The notes beneath the pieces were generated by a model, which saw nothing but the letters and a program-made list of their open reading frames with translations, made no database searches and was not told the origin of the DNA. A stretch of DNA of 64,000 nt from Pararhodobacter sp. SW119 (GTDB lineage Bacteria > Pseudomonadota > Alphaproteobacteria > Rhodobacterales > Rhodobacteraceae). This document shows positions 9,215-18,278 of the stretch, one piece after another. The stretch spans positions 1 to 64,000 of the forward strand of contig NZ_JADDJF010000010.1 of assembly GCF_017811755.1 (NCBI RefSeq). Reading direction: 5' to 3'. Both the position numbers and the translations under genes were made by a program. Within the stretch, counting starts at the first letter, position 1; each line of letters starts with the position of its first letter.

Positions 9215-9892
9215 ATGCTGATCGGAATACTGCAGACCGGCTACGCCCCCGACGCGCTGCGCGCGCAGGGCGACTATCCGGACATGTTCACCCGGCTGCT
9301 TGCCGGCAAGGGGTTCGACTTCCGCACCTGGCCGGTGGTCGATGGCGAATTCCCCGAAAGTGTGACCGACGCCCAGGGCTGGCTGATCACCGGCTCGAAG
9401 CATGGCGTCTACGAGGGTCACGCCTTCATCGCCCCGCTTGAGCAGTTCGTGCGCGACGCCTTTGCCGCCGGCGTACCGGTCGCGGGCATCTGCTTCGGCC
9501 ACCAGATCATGGCGCAGGCGCTTGGCGGCAAGGTGGAAAAATACGCCGGCGGCTGGTCAGTCGGGCCGACCGAGTACGATTTCGACGGCGAAATGCTGAC
9601 CCTCAACGCCTGGCACCAGGACCAGGTGGTGGCACCCCCGCCGGGGGCGCGCGTCATCGCATCGACCCCGTTCTGCGCCTACGCCGGCTTCGCCTATGAC
9701 GACCACGGGATCTCGGTCCAGCCGCATCCCGAATTCGCCGACGATTTCGTCGCCGGCCTGATCGAAACCCGCGGCCGCGGCCTCGTCGAGGACGACCTGC
9801 TGGACGCCGCCCGCGCCCGGCTCGGCCGACCGCTGGACGCCGACCGGATCGCCGACCGGATCGCCACTTTCTTCCGGGCCAGCCGCAACTGA
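9215..9892 (+). CDS. Class I glutamine amidotransferase-like protein
   Basis: A 225-residue GATase1 domain protein. The nucleophile elbow is GICFGHQ (Cys at about residue 93) and the His-Glu pair lies in QPHPEFADDF. It resembles stand-alone GMP-synthase-like amidotransferases rather than the slightly longer PuuD (gamma-glutamyl-GABA hydrolase, peptidase C26), but a hydrolase role on gamma-glutamyl intermediates fits its place between two gamma-glutamyl ligases. It starts 7 nt after the upstream ligase. Function in the pathway is inferred from context only. Confidence 0.8.
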   Translation: MLIGILQTGYAPDALRAQGDYPDMFTRLLAGKGFDFRTWPVVDGEFPESVTDAQGWLITGSKHGVYEGHAFIAPLEQFVRDAFAAGVPVAGICFGHQIMAQALGGKVEKYAGGWSVGPTEYDFDGEMLTLNAWHQDQVVAPPPGARVIASTPFCAYAGFAYDDHGISVQPHPEFADDFVAGLIETRGRGLVEDDLLDAARARLGRPLDADRIADRIATFFRASRN

Positions 9893-9924
9893 CCGACCCG
9901 CCCCACCGGGCCAGAGGACCGACC

Positions 9925-11286
9925 ATGTCAAACTGGACGAACAAGATCCCCGAAGCCGCGCGCGACTATCTTGCCGGCCGACGCCTTGATGAAATCGAAT
10001 GCATCCTGCCCGACATCGCCGGGGTTGCCCGCGGCAAGGCGATGCCCGCCTGGAAATTCGACAAGCAGGCCAGCTTCTACCTGCCGACCACGATCTTCCT
10101 GCAGACCATCACCGGCGACTGGGCCACGTCGCCCAAGGGCGAGGACGAATACAAGGAACCCGACATGACGCTGGTGCCCGATTTCGGCACCGCCACCGCG
10201 GCGCCCTGGACCGCCGACGTCACGCTGCAGATCATCCATGACGCCAGGGATACCGCGGGCGATCCGATCCCGACCGCGCCGCGCAACGTCCTCAAGCGGG
10301 TGATGAAGCTCTATGCCGACAAGGGATGGCGCCCGGTCGTCGCGCCCGAGATGGAGTTCTTCTTCGTCGCCCGCAACACCGACCCGAACAACCCGATCAT
10401 CCCGCCGGTCGGCCGCACCGGCCGCCGCGCGGCGGCCAAGCAGGCCTATTCCATGTCCGCCGTCGACGAATACGGCAAGGTGATCGACGACGTCTACGAT
10501 TTCGCCGAGGCGATGGGACTCGAGATCGACGGCATCCTGCAGGAAGGCGGCGCCGGCCAGGTCGAGATCAACCTGGCGCACGGCGACCCGGTCGCGCTGG
10601 CCGACAACATCTTCTACTTCAAGCGGATGATCCGCGAGGCCGCGCTGCGCCACGACTTCTTCGCCACCTTCATGGCCAAGCCGATCGAGGGCGAACCGGG
10701 CTCGGCCATGCACATCCACCATTCGGTGGTCGGCATCGAGTCGGGCGGAAACATCTTCACCGGCGCGGACCAGGCCGAGACACCGGCCTTCATGCAATTC
10801 ATCGGCGGCATGCAGCGCTATCTGCCCTCGGCGGTGGCGCTGATGGCACCCTATGTGAACAGCTACCGCCGCTACGTCCCCGACTTTGCCGCGCCGATCA
10901 ATCTGGAATGGGGGCGCGACAACCGCACCACCGGGCTGCGCGTTCCCCTCTCCACACCCGAGGCCCGCCGGGTCGAGAACCGCCTCGCCGGAATGGACTG
11001 CAACCCCTATCTCGGCATCGCGGCCAGCCTTGCCTGCGGCTATCTCGGGCTGCTGAACGACAGCAAGCCGCGCGCGGAATGCGTCACCAACGCCTACATG
11101 GGCAACGACGAACTGCCGCTGACCCTGGGCGACGCGATCGACCTGCTGGACGAGGATCAGGACCTGCGCGAGGTGCTGGGCGGCGAATTCGTGGACCTCT
11201 ACGTCGCGGTGAAGCGCCACGAGTACAAGGAATTCCAGCAGGTCATCAGCCCGTGGGAACGCGAGCACCTGCTGCTCAACGTCTGA
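9925..11286 (+). CDS. Second glutamine-synthetase-like gamma-glutamyl ligase
   Basis: A 453-residue paralogue of the ligase two genes upstream, with the same fold: APEMEFFFVARNTD, GQVEINLAHGD, GSAMHIHHSVVG and NRTTGLRVPLS. It differs in its N-terminus (EIECILPDIAGVARGKAMP) and has an insertion after the ligand motif. Two such ligases with one amidotransferase in an ABC operon suggest either two amine substrates or two steps of one pathway. It is the last gene of the operon. No clear intrinsic terminator follows, and intergenic element copy B lies 88 nt downstream. Confidence 0.87.
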   Translation: MSNWTNKIPEAARDYLAGRRLDEIECILPDIAGVARGKAMPAWKFDKQASFYLPTTIFLQTITGDWATSPKGEDEYKEPDMTLVPDFGTATAAPWTADVTLQIIHDARDTAGDPIPTAPRNVLKRVMKLYADKGWRPVVAPEMEFFFVARNTDPNNPIIPPVGRTGRRAAAKQAYSMSAVDEYGKVIDDVYDFAEAMGLEIDGILQEGGAGQVEINLAHGDPVALADNIFYFKRMIREAALRHDFFATFMAKPIEGEPGSAMHIHHSVVGIESGGNIFTGADQAETPAFMQFIGGMQRYLPSAVALMAPYVNSYRRYVPDFAAPINLEWGRDNRTTGLRVPLSTPEARRVENRLAGMDCNPYLGIAASLACGYLGLLNDSKPRAECVTNAYMGNDELPLTLGDAIDLLDEDQDLREVLGGEFVDLYVAVKRHEYKEFQQVISPWEREHLLLNV

Positions 11287-11373
11287 GCGCGCGCCCCGAA
11301 CGAGCCCCGTCGCGCACTCCGGCCAAACGCCACGCCAGGGCATGACCCCCGGTATCCTTGCGCCGGGCAGAAG

Positions 11374-11447
11374 TTTCGTTTCGGTTAACGACGGTCGTTT
11401 ATGCGTTAAAATTCAACGCCTTGGGGGGGGGCTGCACAAATTTGTGC
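11374..11447 (+). repeat. Intergenic palindrome element, copy B
   Basis: TTTC (11374-11377), 7 bp, TTAA (11385-11388), a 31-bp spacer with TCA at spacer positions 25-27, CTTGG (11420-11424), 9 bp, then the perfect palindrome GCACAAATTTGTGC (11434-11447). This is the only copy with a 9-bp instead of 6-bp (or nearly 6) gap before the palindrome; the extra length is a G-run. It sits in the 230-bp convergent gap between the second ligase gene and rpoH2, and reads into the 3' end of rpoH2. A TAAAAT sequence 16 bp after TTAACG could be a -10 box. Confidence 0.85.
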
Positions 11448-11516
11448 GCCCCTCCGGCCAAGCTAGGGTCCTGACCGTACCGGGGGCGCCCCCGCCCTCC
11501 GACCGGATTGCACGCC

Positions 11517-12395
11517 TCAAGCCAGCAGCGTCTGCACCTCGCGCGACTGACCTTCCAGGTTCTTGCGCATCTTGGCAAAGGCCGCGGCCTCGATCTGGCG
11601 GATGCGTTCCTTCGACAGGCCCAACTCGTCGCCCAGCGATTCCAGCGTCCGCGCCTCCTCGCGCAACTTGCGCTCGGTGACCACGTAGCGCTCGCGCTCG
11701 CTCAGCGCCATCATCGCCTTCGCCAGCCAACTCCGCAGCGTCTCGCGATCATGGCTGACTTCAACACGGTCGGCGGCTTGCGTGGCGTCGTCCTCGATCG
11801 TCTCGATCCACTCGCGCCCGTCCTCGTCGTGCGACTGGACCGCGTTCAGCGACAAGTCCGATCCCGCAAGCCGGCCCTGCATCATCTCGACATCCGCCAG
11901 CGGCACGCCGATCGACTGCGCGATTCGCTGGCGCAACTGGTGCCCGTCCAGTTCCTCGCCCGTGCCCTGCGCCTCGCGCAGCAACTGGGCCTGAACGCGG
12001 CGCATGTTAAAGAAAAGCGACTTCTGGCTCGAGGTCGAGCCGGTGCGCACCATCGACCAGTTGCGCATCACGTAATCTTGGATCGAGGCCTTGATCCACC
12101 AGACCGCATAGGTCGAAAACCGCACGCCACGGTCGGGGTCGAACTTGTCGGCCGCCTTCATCAGGCCCAGCCCGGCCTCCTGGATCAGGTCGTTCATCGG
12201 CGCGCCGTAATGGCGGAACTTCGACGCCATCGAAATCGCAAGCCGCATGTAGGCCGTGATCAGCCGGTGAAGCGCCGCCTCGTCGCGCTCGTCGCGCCAA
12301 GCGTAGGCAAGCCGCAATTCGGTCTCGGCGTCCAGAAGCTCGGCGCGCATCGCGGACCGCGAAAAACGGCGCTGTTCGATCCCGTCAAGTGCCAT
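11517..12395 (-). CDS. rpoH2: RNA polymerase sigma factor RpoH2 (RpoH-II)
   Basis: A 292-residue sigma-32 family factor. Region 2 holds RLAISMASKFRHYGAPMNDL, with FSTYAVWWIKASIQDYVMR as the 2.3/2.4 segment, followed by the RpoH box area SQKSLFFNMRR. Region 4 ends with the helix-turn-helix LESLGDELGLSKERIRQIE. The family in Rhodobacter is the second RpoH, placed under RpoE and used in singlet-oxygen and oxidative stress responses; that role is taken from the family. It is transcribed alone, with a 109-bp gap upstream to queG. Confidence 0.9.
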   Translation of the reverse strand: MALDGIEQRRFSRSAMRAELLDAETELRLAYAWRDERDEAALHRLITAYMRLAISMASKFRHYGAPMNDLIQEAGLGLMKAADKFDPDRGVRFSTYAVWWIKASIQDYVMRNWSMVRTGSTSSQKSLFFNMRRVQAQLLREAQGTGEELDGHQLRQRIAQSIGVPLADVEMMQGRLAGSDLSLNAVQSHDEDGREWIETIEDDATQAADRVEVSHDRETLRSWLAKAMMALSERERYVVTERKLREEARTLESLGDELGLSKERIRQIEAAAFAKMRKNLEGQSREVQTLLA

Positions 12396-12504
12396 CTCGA
12401 TCTCCCCGTGTTTCCCAAGAATACGGGACGCAGCGCAGATCGGTTCAAAAAGCTGATTGAATTATTCGTGAACGATCCTCACGCGCCCTTGAAGCGACAC
12501 CCGC

Positions 12505-13551
12505 CTATCCCGAAACCGCCGAAAGCCGCGCGACGGCCCAGTGGGCCGCATCTGCGACCGCGGAATCGGGATCATCGCGCAGCGCCAGGGCGGCGGGCAA
12601 GAGCCGCGCACTGCCGGAATTGCCGATCGCGTAAAGCACGTTGCGCACGAAGCGGTCGCGCCCGATCCGCTTGATCGGCGAGCCGGAAAAGCGCGCGCGA
12701 AACGCCGCATCGTCCAATCCCGCCAGTTCGGCCAGATCCGGACCGACAAGATCGGGCCGCGCGGCATAGCGAATTTCGGAGGAGGTGCGGGCGAACTTGT
12801 TCCAGGGGCATATCGCCAGGCAATCATCGCAGCCGTAGATCCGGTTGCCCATCATCGGTCGCAACTCGGGGTCGACGGGGCCGCGCTGCTCGATCGTCAG
12901 GTAGGAAATGCAGCGGCGCGCATCCAGCTGGAACGGCGCGGGAAAGGCCCGCGTCGGACAGATGTCCAGACAGGCCGTGCACGACCCGCAACGCTCCCTC
13001 GCCGGTTCATCGACCGGCAATTCGAGCGTGGTGAAGATCGCCCCCAGAAAGAACCAGTTGCCCAGATCGCGCGACAAAAGGTTCGTGTGCTTGCCCTGCC
13101 ACCCCAGCCCGGCGACGGCCGCAAGCGGTTTCTCCATCACCGGCGCGGTATCGACGAAGACCTTGATCTCGCCCCCCGCCGCCGCGATCAGCCAGCGTCC
13201 CAGACGCTTCAGTCGCTTCTTGACCACGTCGTGATAGTCGCGACCCATCGCATAGACCGAGATCGCGCCGGCCTCGCGCGCCTCCAGCAGCTTCAGCGGG
13301 TCGACCTCGGGCGTGTAGGTTTCCGCCAGCATGACGACCGACCGCGCCTCGGGCCACAGCGCGCCAGGGTCCGCGCGCCAATCGATCCTGTCTTCCATCC
13401 AGCCCATCTGCCCGTGTCGGCCCTCGGCGACGAACCGGCGCAACCGCCCGCCCGCCTCCGGGATCGCATCGGGCCGGGTCACGCCGATCGCCGCAAAGCC
13501 CTCGGCGCGCGCCTGTTCGGCCAGCGCCGATTTCAGCGCCGCGCCGTCCAT
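12505..13551 (-). CDS. queG: Epoxyqueuosine reductase
   Basis: A 348-residue cobalamin- and iron-sulfur-dependent enzyme for the last step of queuosine tRNA modification. Two 4Fe-4S clusters are visible: [16 protein letters not shown] and [16 protein letters not shown]. The N-terminal QueG domain carries [15 protein letters not shown] and [15 protein letters not shown]. The start [19 protein letters not shown] at 13551 is chosen because the upstream extension lies in GC-hairpin DNA. A short HEAT-like tail ends the protein. A leader with two hairpins separates it from the upstream GST gene. Confidence 0.93.
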   Translation of the reverse strand: MDGAALKSALAEQARAEGFAAIGVTRPDAIPEAGGRLRRFVAEGRHGQMGWMEDRIDWRADPGALWPEARSVVMLAETYTPEVDPLKLLEAREAGAISVYAMGRDYHDVVKKRLKRLGRWLIAAAGGEIKVFVDTAPVMEKPLAAVAGLGWQGKHTNLLSRDLGNWFFLGAIFTTLELPVDEPARERCGSCTACLDICPTRAFPAPFQLDARRCISYLTIEQRGPVDPELRPMMGNRIYGCDDCLAICPWNKFARTSSEIRYAARPDLVGPDLAELAGLDDAAFRARFSGSPIKRIGRDRFVRNVLYAIGNSGSARLLPAALALRDDPDSAVADAAHWAVARLSAVSG

Positions 13552-13587
13552 GATCCATTTTCTGTCGTCAAGTATCCTCGGGGGGTG

Positions 13588-13625
13588 AACGGGCCGCAGG
13601 CCCGGAGGGGGGCAGACAGCCCCCC
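13588..13625. other. Two adjacent GC-rich hairpins between GST and queG
   Basis: GGGCC-GCA-GGCCC (13591-13603) and a 7-bp stem, GGGGGGC (13607-13613) with GCCCCCC (13619-13625) around AGACA. They lie in the 99-bp gap after the leftward GST gene and before queG. Read leftward they are followed by CCCCGAGGATACTTGACG just ahead of the queG start. From general memory, arrangements of this kind are common in Rhodobacteraceae gaps. They may end GST transcription or form part of a leader. No T-run is present. Confidence 0.5.
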
Positions 13626-13650
13626 TGCGCCCTCGCGGCAATGCGCCACC

Positions 13651-14316
13651 TCAGAAATCCAGATCGGCATAATGCCGCGCCGGCTGAAACCCCGGCACCT
13701 GGTCGGCCAGAAGCGTGCGAAAGCAGGGGCGCGACTTGATCTTGGCATACCACTCGCGCACCACTGGCTGGCGGTCCCAGTCCACGTCTGCGATGTAGTC
13801 CAGACAGGACAGATGCGCCGCGGCGGTGAAATCGGCCAGCGACATCGCATCCCCGGCCAGCCAGCGCCGATGCTCCAGCAGCCAGCCCATGTAATCGAGG
13901 TGGTACTTGATGCGTGAGGCCCCGGCCTTGATCTTCTGCGAATCCGGATAGCCGCGCCCCATCAGCTTCTTGTTGACCCGCTCATAGAGCAGGTTGGCCG
14001 TCACCTCGCGGTGGAACCCGTCGTCGAACCAGCCGCAAAGCCGCCGCACCTCGCACCGCGCCAGCGGCTCGGTGGGCATCAGCGGCGGTTCGGGATGGGT
14101 CTCCTCGATGAACTCGCAGATCGCCTGGCTTTCGGTCAGGGTCCGCCCGTCGTAGCGCAGGACCGGCACCTTGCCGGCGGGATTGCGGCGCAGGAAGTCG
14201 GCGCTGGGTTCCCAGTAGCGTTCTTCCACCAGTTCCACCTCCAGCCGCTTTTCGGCCAGCGTCAGGCGGATCTTGCGGCAGAAGGGCGACAGGGGAACGT
14301 GGAACAGGCGCAGCAT
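13651..14316 (-). CDS. Glutathione S-transferase family protein
   Basis: A 221-residue GST with the thioredoxin-like N-terminal domain (MLRLFHVPLSPFCRKIRLTL; Ser/Cys region near residues 10-13), the cis-Pro glutathione site GKVPVLRYDG and ESQAICEFIEE. The all-helical C-terminal domain has the N-capping motif region GDAMSLADFTAAAHL. It probably conjugates or isomerises an unknown electrophile in the cytoplasm. A 7-bp dyad (TGCACGC/GCGTGCA) lies in the 56-bp gap to mtgA. Confidence 0.88.
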   Translation of the reverse strand: MLRLFHVPLSPFCRKIRLTLAEKRLEVELVEERYWEPSADFLRRNPAGKVPVLRYDGRTLTESQAICEFIEETHPEPPLMPTEPLARCEVRRLCGWFDDGFHREVTANLLYERVNKKLMGRGYPDSQKIKAGASRIKYHLDYMGWLLEHRRWLAGDAMSLADFTAAAHLSCLDYIADVDWDRQPVVREWYAKIKSRPCFRTLLADQVPGFQPARHYADLDF

Positions 14317-14372
14317 GGGCGACGATCACCAAAGGAAAACTGTGTCCGTTCTGCACGCACCGCGTGCAAAGT

Positions 14373-15104
14373 TCAACCGCCGAAGCAGGCGGCGCGTCCA
14401 TCCCGCGCAATGGTCGCGGCGCCGTCCTCGATGGCGCGCGCGCGCCGCGTGACGCGGTCGGTCGGCCGCGACGCGCTGCGCGCCTGCGGCGCGGGCAGGA
14501 TCGCGGCCAGAAGCGCGGCCTGGCGCGGGGTCAGATCGGCCGCCGCGCGGTTGAAGTAATGCTGCGCCGCCGCCTCGATCCCGAAGACGCCGGTGTCGAA
14601 CTCGGCCACGTTCAGATAAACCTCCAGCACCCGCTCCTTGGACCACATCAGCTCCATCACCGGCGTGATCCCCGCTTCCAGAACCTTTCTTGGCCAGCTG
14701 CGACCATGCCACAGGAAGACGTTCTTCACCACCTGCTGGCTGATGGTCGAGGCCCCACGCGTCCCCCCCGCCTCGATCGCCGAGCGGATCGCCACAACAT
14801 CAAAGCCCCAGTGGCGGCAGAAATTGGCATCCTCGGCGGCGACGGCCGCGCGCGCCATCACCGGCGCGATCTGCAGCATCGGCACCCAGCGACGCTCGAT
14901 CGCGCCGAGCCTGCGCCATTCCTGCCACATGTAAAGGCCGCCGGGCGGATCGACGAAGCGGTAGACCCCGATCCAGGCGATCAGCAGCAGTACCAGCGCC
15001 ACCGCCGCGACCACCATCCAGCGCAGCGTCCGCCGGATCGCGCGGGCGAGCCGGTCGATCGGGCCGCCGCGCGGCGATTTGCGAGAGGTCTTGCGTCGGG
15101 GCAT
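14373..15104 (-). CDS. mtgA: Monofunctional biosynthetic peptidoglycan transglycosylase
   Basis: A 243-residue GT51 enzyme that polymerises lipid II glycan strands. One N-terminal transmembrane helix (about residues 27-45, VVAAVALVLLLIAWIGVY) anchors it. The GT51 motifs follow: AAEDANFCRHWGFD with the catalytic Glu, GASTISQQVVKNVFLW, and KERVLEVYLNVAEFD. No penicillin-binding transpeptidase domain is present. An ATG at 15104 is preferred over a TTG twelve bases upstream. It points away from the next small gene. Confidence 0.94.
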   Translation of the reverse strand: MPRRKTSRKSPRGGPIDRLARAIRRTLRWMVVAAVALVLLLIAWIGVYRFVDPPGGLYMWQEWRRLGAIERRWVPMLQIAPVMARAAVAAEDANFCRHWGFDVVAIRSAIEAGGTRGASTISQQVVKNVFLWHGRSWPRKVLEAGITPVMELMWSKERVLEVYLNVAEFDTGVFGIEAAAQHYFNRAAADLTPRQAALLAAILPAPQARSASRPTDRVTRRARAIEDGAATIARDGRAACFGG

Positions 15105-15239
15105 GGCGGCGCTCAAACCATGCCGCGCAACCGATGGTCAAGCGAATTGCTCCCGCACAGCCTGTGCCTCGCCCGATCGCGCCTTGATTGCGGCGCCCGC
15201 TCCGGTATCCTCTGCCCGAACGCGCCAACGGAGAAGCCC

Positions 15240-15524
15240 ATGCCCCTGCCCCTCGTCCCCCTCGCCGGCACGGCGCTGAAGATCGGCGGTGTCGCCCTCG
15301 CCGCCTGGTTTGTCACCCGCCATGTGCAACTCGCGCGCATCGACCAGCGCGCCGAAGACGCGCTCGACGACCTGCCCGACGGGTTGGCCGCGCGCCACGT
15401 CGCGGACCGCGAGCAGGCCAACATGACCGGCCGCCTGCGCCGCACCATCCGCCTCGCCCGGTCCGGCCGCGCGATCGAGATCGATGCCGCCTTCATGGCC
15501 CGCCTGCGCACGCGGAGGGTCTGA
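15240..15524 (+). CDS. Small membrane-anchored protein of unknown function
   Basis: A 94-residue protein with one N-terminal hydrophobic segment (about residues 9-25) followed by a charged helical tail rich in Arg, Asp and Ala (ARIDQRAEDALDDLPDGLAA). It starts after a CGGAGAAGCC ribosome site and stops 2 nt before the GST gene, so the two are probably co-translated. I do not recognise the family. The pattern suggests a single-pass inner membrane protein with a cytoplasmic tail. Confidence 0.7.
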   Translation: MPLPLVPLAGTALKIGGVALAAWFVTRHVQLARIDQRAEDALDDLPDGLAARHVADREQANMTGRLRRTIRLARSGRAIEIDAAFMARLRTRRV

Positions 15525-15526
15525 GC

Positions 15527-16141
15527 ATGTACACCCTGCATTACAGCCCGACCTCTCCCTACGTGCGCAAGGTCATGATCGTGCTGCACGAAACCGGGCA
15601 GCTGGACGCGGTCACGCTGGCCACGGCAAGCGGCACGCCGCTCGCGCCCGGCTCCATGCCGGTCGGCCACAACCCGCTGGGCAAGATCCCCGCGCTGGAA
15701 CGTCCGGACGGCTGCACGCTCTACGACAGCCGGGTGATCTGCCGCTTCTTCGCCGAAAGCGCCAAGGACGGCCCCGCGTTCTACCCCAAACCACCCCGCC
15801 TGTGGGAAGTGCTGACCCTCGAGGCCACGGCCGACGGCATCCTCGATGCCGCGATCCTGATGCGCTACGAGACCGCCCTGCGACCCGAGGAAGGCCAGCT
15901 GCCCGACTGGATCGAAGGGCAATGGGCAAAGATAGCGCGCAGCCTCGATGCGCTCGAATCGCGCTGGATGGGGCATCTCAACGGCCCCCTCGACATGGGC
16001 CAGGTCGCCGTCGCCTGCGCGCTCGATTATCTCGACCTGCGCCACGACGCGCGGCGCTGGCGCGCGGGTCGCGACACCCTCGCCGCCTGGCATGCCACCT
16101 TCGCCGAACGCCCCTCAATGCAGGCAACGCGACCCGAGTGA
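15527..16141 (+). CDS. Glutathione S-transferase family protein
   Basis: A 204-residue GST, only distantly like the one at 13651-14316. The N-terminal thioredoxin-like domain begins MYTLHYSPTSPYVRKVMIVL (candidate Ser near residue 10) and has the GSH-binding NPLGKIPALERPDG and YDSRVICRFF. The C-terminal helical domain has GPLDMGQVAVACALDYLDL. It is translationally coupled to the small membrane protein gene upstream (2-nt gap). The substrate is unknown. Confidence 0.88.
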   Translation: MYTLHYSPTSPYVRKVMIVLHETGQLDAVTLATASGTPLAPGSMPVGHNPLGKIPALERPDGCTLYDSRVICRFFAESAKDGPAFYPKPPRLWEVLTLEATADGILDAAILMRYETALRPEEGQLPDWIEGQWAKIARSLDALESRWMGHLNGPLDMGQVAVACALDYLDLRHDARRWRAGRDTLAAWHATFAERPSMQATRPE

Positions 16142-16328
16142 CCCATCAGCCAGACCACGCCACGCAGGCGCCTTATCGCGCCCATCCGCCCCCCAGGTGC
16201 GGCTTTTTGCCCGAGATTGCGGCTGGACGCCCCCAATATTCACCGCTAATTACCCGCAGGGGCCGCTTTCGTTTTGCGCGGCACTTTCGGGCATTGCGCC
16301 GGAAACCTAACTGGAATGGAGAAGATCC

Positions 16329-16892
16329 GTGTCCCACGCAGAAGACAACGCAGGCACTCGCCGGGATTTTCTGTACTACGCCACGGCCGGCGCCGGAGTG
16401 GTGACGGCGGGCGCGGCGGTCTGGCCGCTCGTCAACCAGATGAATCCTTCCGCTGACGTGCAGGCGCTCTCGTCGATCTTTGTCGATATCAGCGGTGTCG
16501 AGGAAGGCAGCCAGTTGACCGTGAACTTCCTCGGCAAGCCGGTCTTCATCCGGCGCCGCACCCCCGAAGAGATCGAAGAAGCGCGCGCCGTGTCGCCGGA
16601 CGATCTGTCCATCGACCGCCAGTCGCGCAACCCCAACCGCCCCGGCTCGGACGCCAGCGACGCCAACCGCTCGCTCGACGAGGCCGGCGAATGGCTGGTG
16701 ATGACCGGCGTCTGCACCCATCTCGGCTGCGTGCCGCTGGGCAATGGCGCGGGCGATTTCAACGGCTGGTTTTGCCCCTGCCACGGGTCGCACTACGACA
16801 CGTCGGGGCGCATCCGCCGCGGCCCCGCGCCTGAGAACCTTCATATCCCGGTGGTCCAGTTCGTGGACGACACCACCATCCAGCTCGGCTGA
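16329..16892 (+). CDS. petA: Ubiquinol-cytochrome c reductase Rieske iron-sulfur subunit
   Basis: A 187-residue Rieske protein of the bc1 complex. The N-terminus has a twin-arginine motif ([14 protein letters not shown]) in front of the anchor helix. The 2Fe-2S cluster ligands are CTHLGC and CPCHGSH, with the conserved disulfide cysteines inside them. It starts at GTG after GGAATGGAG. It is the first gene of petABC; the 187-bp upstream gap (16142-16328) should hold the operon promoter but no clear boxes were identified. Confidence 0.96.
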   Translation: MSHAEDNAGTRRDFLYYATAGAGVVTAGAAVWPLVNQMNPSADVQALSSIFVDISGVEEGSQLTVNFLGKPVFIRRRTPEEIEEARAVSPDDLSIDRQSRNPNRPGSDASDANRSLDEAGEWLVMTGVCTHLGCVPLGNGAGDFNGWFCPCHGSHYDTSGRIRRGPAPENLHIPVVQFVDDTTIQLG

Positions 16893-16905
16893 TAGGGAGT
16901 AGCCC

Positions 16906-18261
16906 ATGTCCGGAATTCCGCACGATCACTACGAGCCGAAATCCTCGGGTGAGAAATGGCTGCACCGTCGGTTGCCGGTCGTCTCGCTGCTTTATGACAC
17001 GCTGATGATCCCGACCCCCAAGAACCTCAACTGGATGTGGATCTGGGGTGTGGTTCTGGTCTTCTGCCTGGTGCTGCAGATCGTCACCGGCATCGTGCTG
17101 GCGATGCACTACACGCCGCATGTCGACATGGCCTTCGCCTCGGTCGAGCATATCATGCGCAACGTCAACGGCGGGCACATGCTGCGCTACATCCACCAGA
17201 ATGGCTCGATGCTGTTCTTCCTCGCCGTCTATCTGCACATCTTCCGCGGCATGTACTACGGCAGCTACAAGACCCCGCGCGAGGTGACGTGGATCATCGG
17301 CATGCTGATCTACGTGCTGATGATGGCCACCGCCTTCATGGGCTACGTGCTGCCCTGGGGCCAGATGTCCTTCTGGGGCGCGACGGTGATCACCGGGCTC
17401 TTCGGCGCGGTTCCCGGCGTCGGCGAGGCGCTGCAGACCTGGCTTCTGGGCGGCCCCGCGGTGGACAACGCGACGCTCAACCGCTTCTTCTCGCTGCACT
17501 ACCTCTTGCCCTTCATCATCCTCGGGCTGGTGATCGTGCACGTCTGGGCGTTCCACACCACGGGCAACAACAACCCCACCGGGGTCGAGGTGCGCCGCGC
17601 CTCGAAGGAAGAGGCCGAGAAGGACACGCTGCCCTTCTGGCCCTACTTCGTGATCAAGGACCTCTTCGCCCTGGCCGTGATCCTGATCATCTTCTGGGCC
17701 GTCGTCGGCTTCATGCCCAACTACCTGGGCCATGCCGACAACTACATCGAGGCCAACCCCCTGGTCACGCCCTCGCATATCGTGCCGGAGTGGTACTTCC
17801 TGCCCTTCTACGCCATCCTGCGCGCCTTCACCTCGGACGTGTGGATCGTGATGGCCGCCAACTGGGTCAGCTTCGGCATCATCGACGCCACCTTCTTCGG
17901 CGTGCTGGCCATGTTCGGCGCGATCTTCGTGCTCGCGCTGCTGCCTTGGCTCGACACCTCGGCGGTCCGCTCGGGCCGGTACCGGCCGGCGTTCAAGATG
18001 TGGTTCTGGCTCTTCATCATCAACTTCGTGGTCCTGACCTGGGTCGGCGCCATGCCGGCCGAGGGGATCTACACCACGATCGCGCTGATCGGGACCACCT
18101 ACTGGTTCGCCTACTTCCTAGTGATCCTGCCGCTTCTGGGCGTGCTCGAAAAACCCACGGTGCCCCCCTCGACCATCGAGGAGGATTTCAACCAAACCCT
18201 GGGCAAGCCCGCACCGAAGGGTGGCAAGCGCCTCGATCCCGAACCGATCCCGGCCGAATGA
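16906..18261 (+). CDS. petB: Cytochrome b of the bc1 complex
   Basis: A 451-residue cytochrome b with eight or more transmembrane helices, carrying the quinol oxidation and reduction sites. Heme-ligand histidines lie in LAMHYTPH and in [14 protein letters not shown], and the Qo motif PEWY is present in [12 protein letters not shown]. Length is like other Rhodobacteraceae proteins (about 440), which carry a small C-terminal extension. It starts 13 nt after petA after a GGGAGTAGCCC ribosome site, and its stop overlaps the region where cytochrome c1 begins. Confidence 0.97.
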   Translation: MSGIPHDHYEPKSSGEKWLHRRLPVVSLLYDTLMIPTPKNLNWMWIWGVVLVFCLVLQIVTGIVLAMHYTPHVDMAFASVEHIMRNVNGGHMLRYIHQNGSMLFFLAVYLHIFRGMYYGSYKTPREVTWIIGMLIYVLMMATAFMGYVLPWGQMSFWGATVITGLFGAVPGVGEALQTWLLGGPAVDNATLNRFFSLHYLLPFIILGLVIVHVWAFHTTGNNNPTGVEVRRASKEEAEKDTLPFWPYFVIKDLFALAVILIIFWAVVGFMPNYLGHADNYIEANPLVTPSHIVPEWYFLPFYAILRAFTSDVWIVMAANWVSFGIIDATFFGVLAMFGAIFVLALLPWLDTSAVRSGRYRPAFKMWFWLFIINFVVLTWVGAMPAEGIYTTIALIGTTYWFAYFLVILPLLGVLEKPTVPPSTIEEDFNQTLGKPAPKGGKRLDPEPIPAE

Positions 18262-18278
18262 GAAAGGACATGCCCATC

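Noticed and set aside
12541-13917. A 458-residue plus-strand frame opposite queG and the GST gene
   Set aside because: Composition is typical of the complement of a coding strand and it crosses a non-coding hairpin region.
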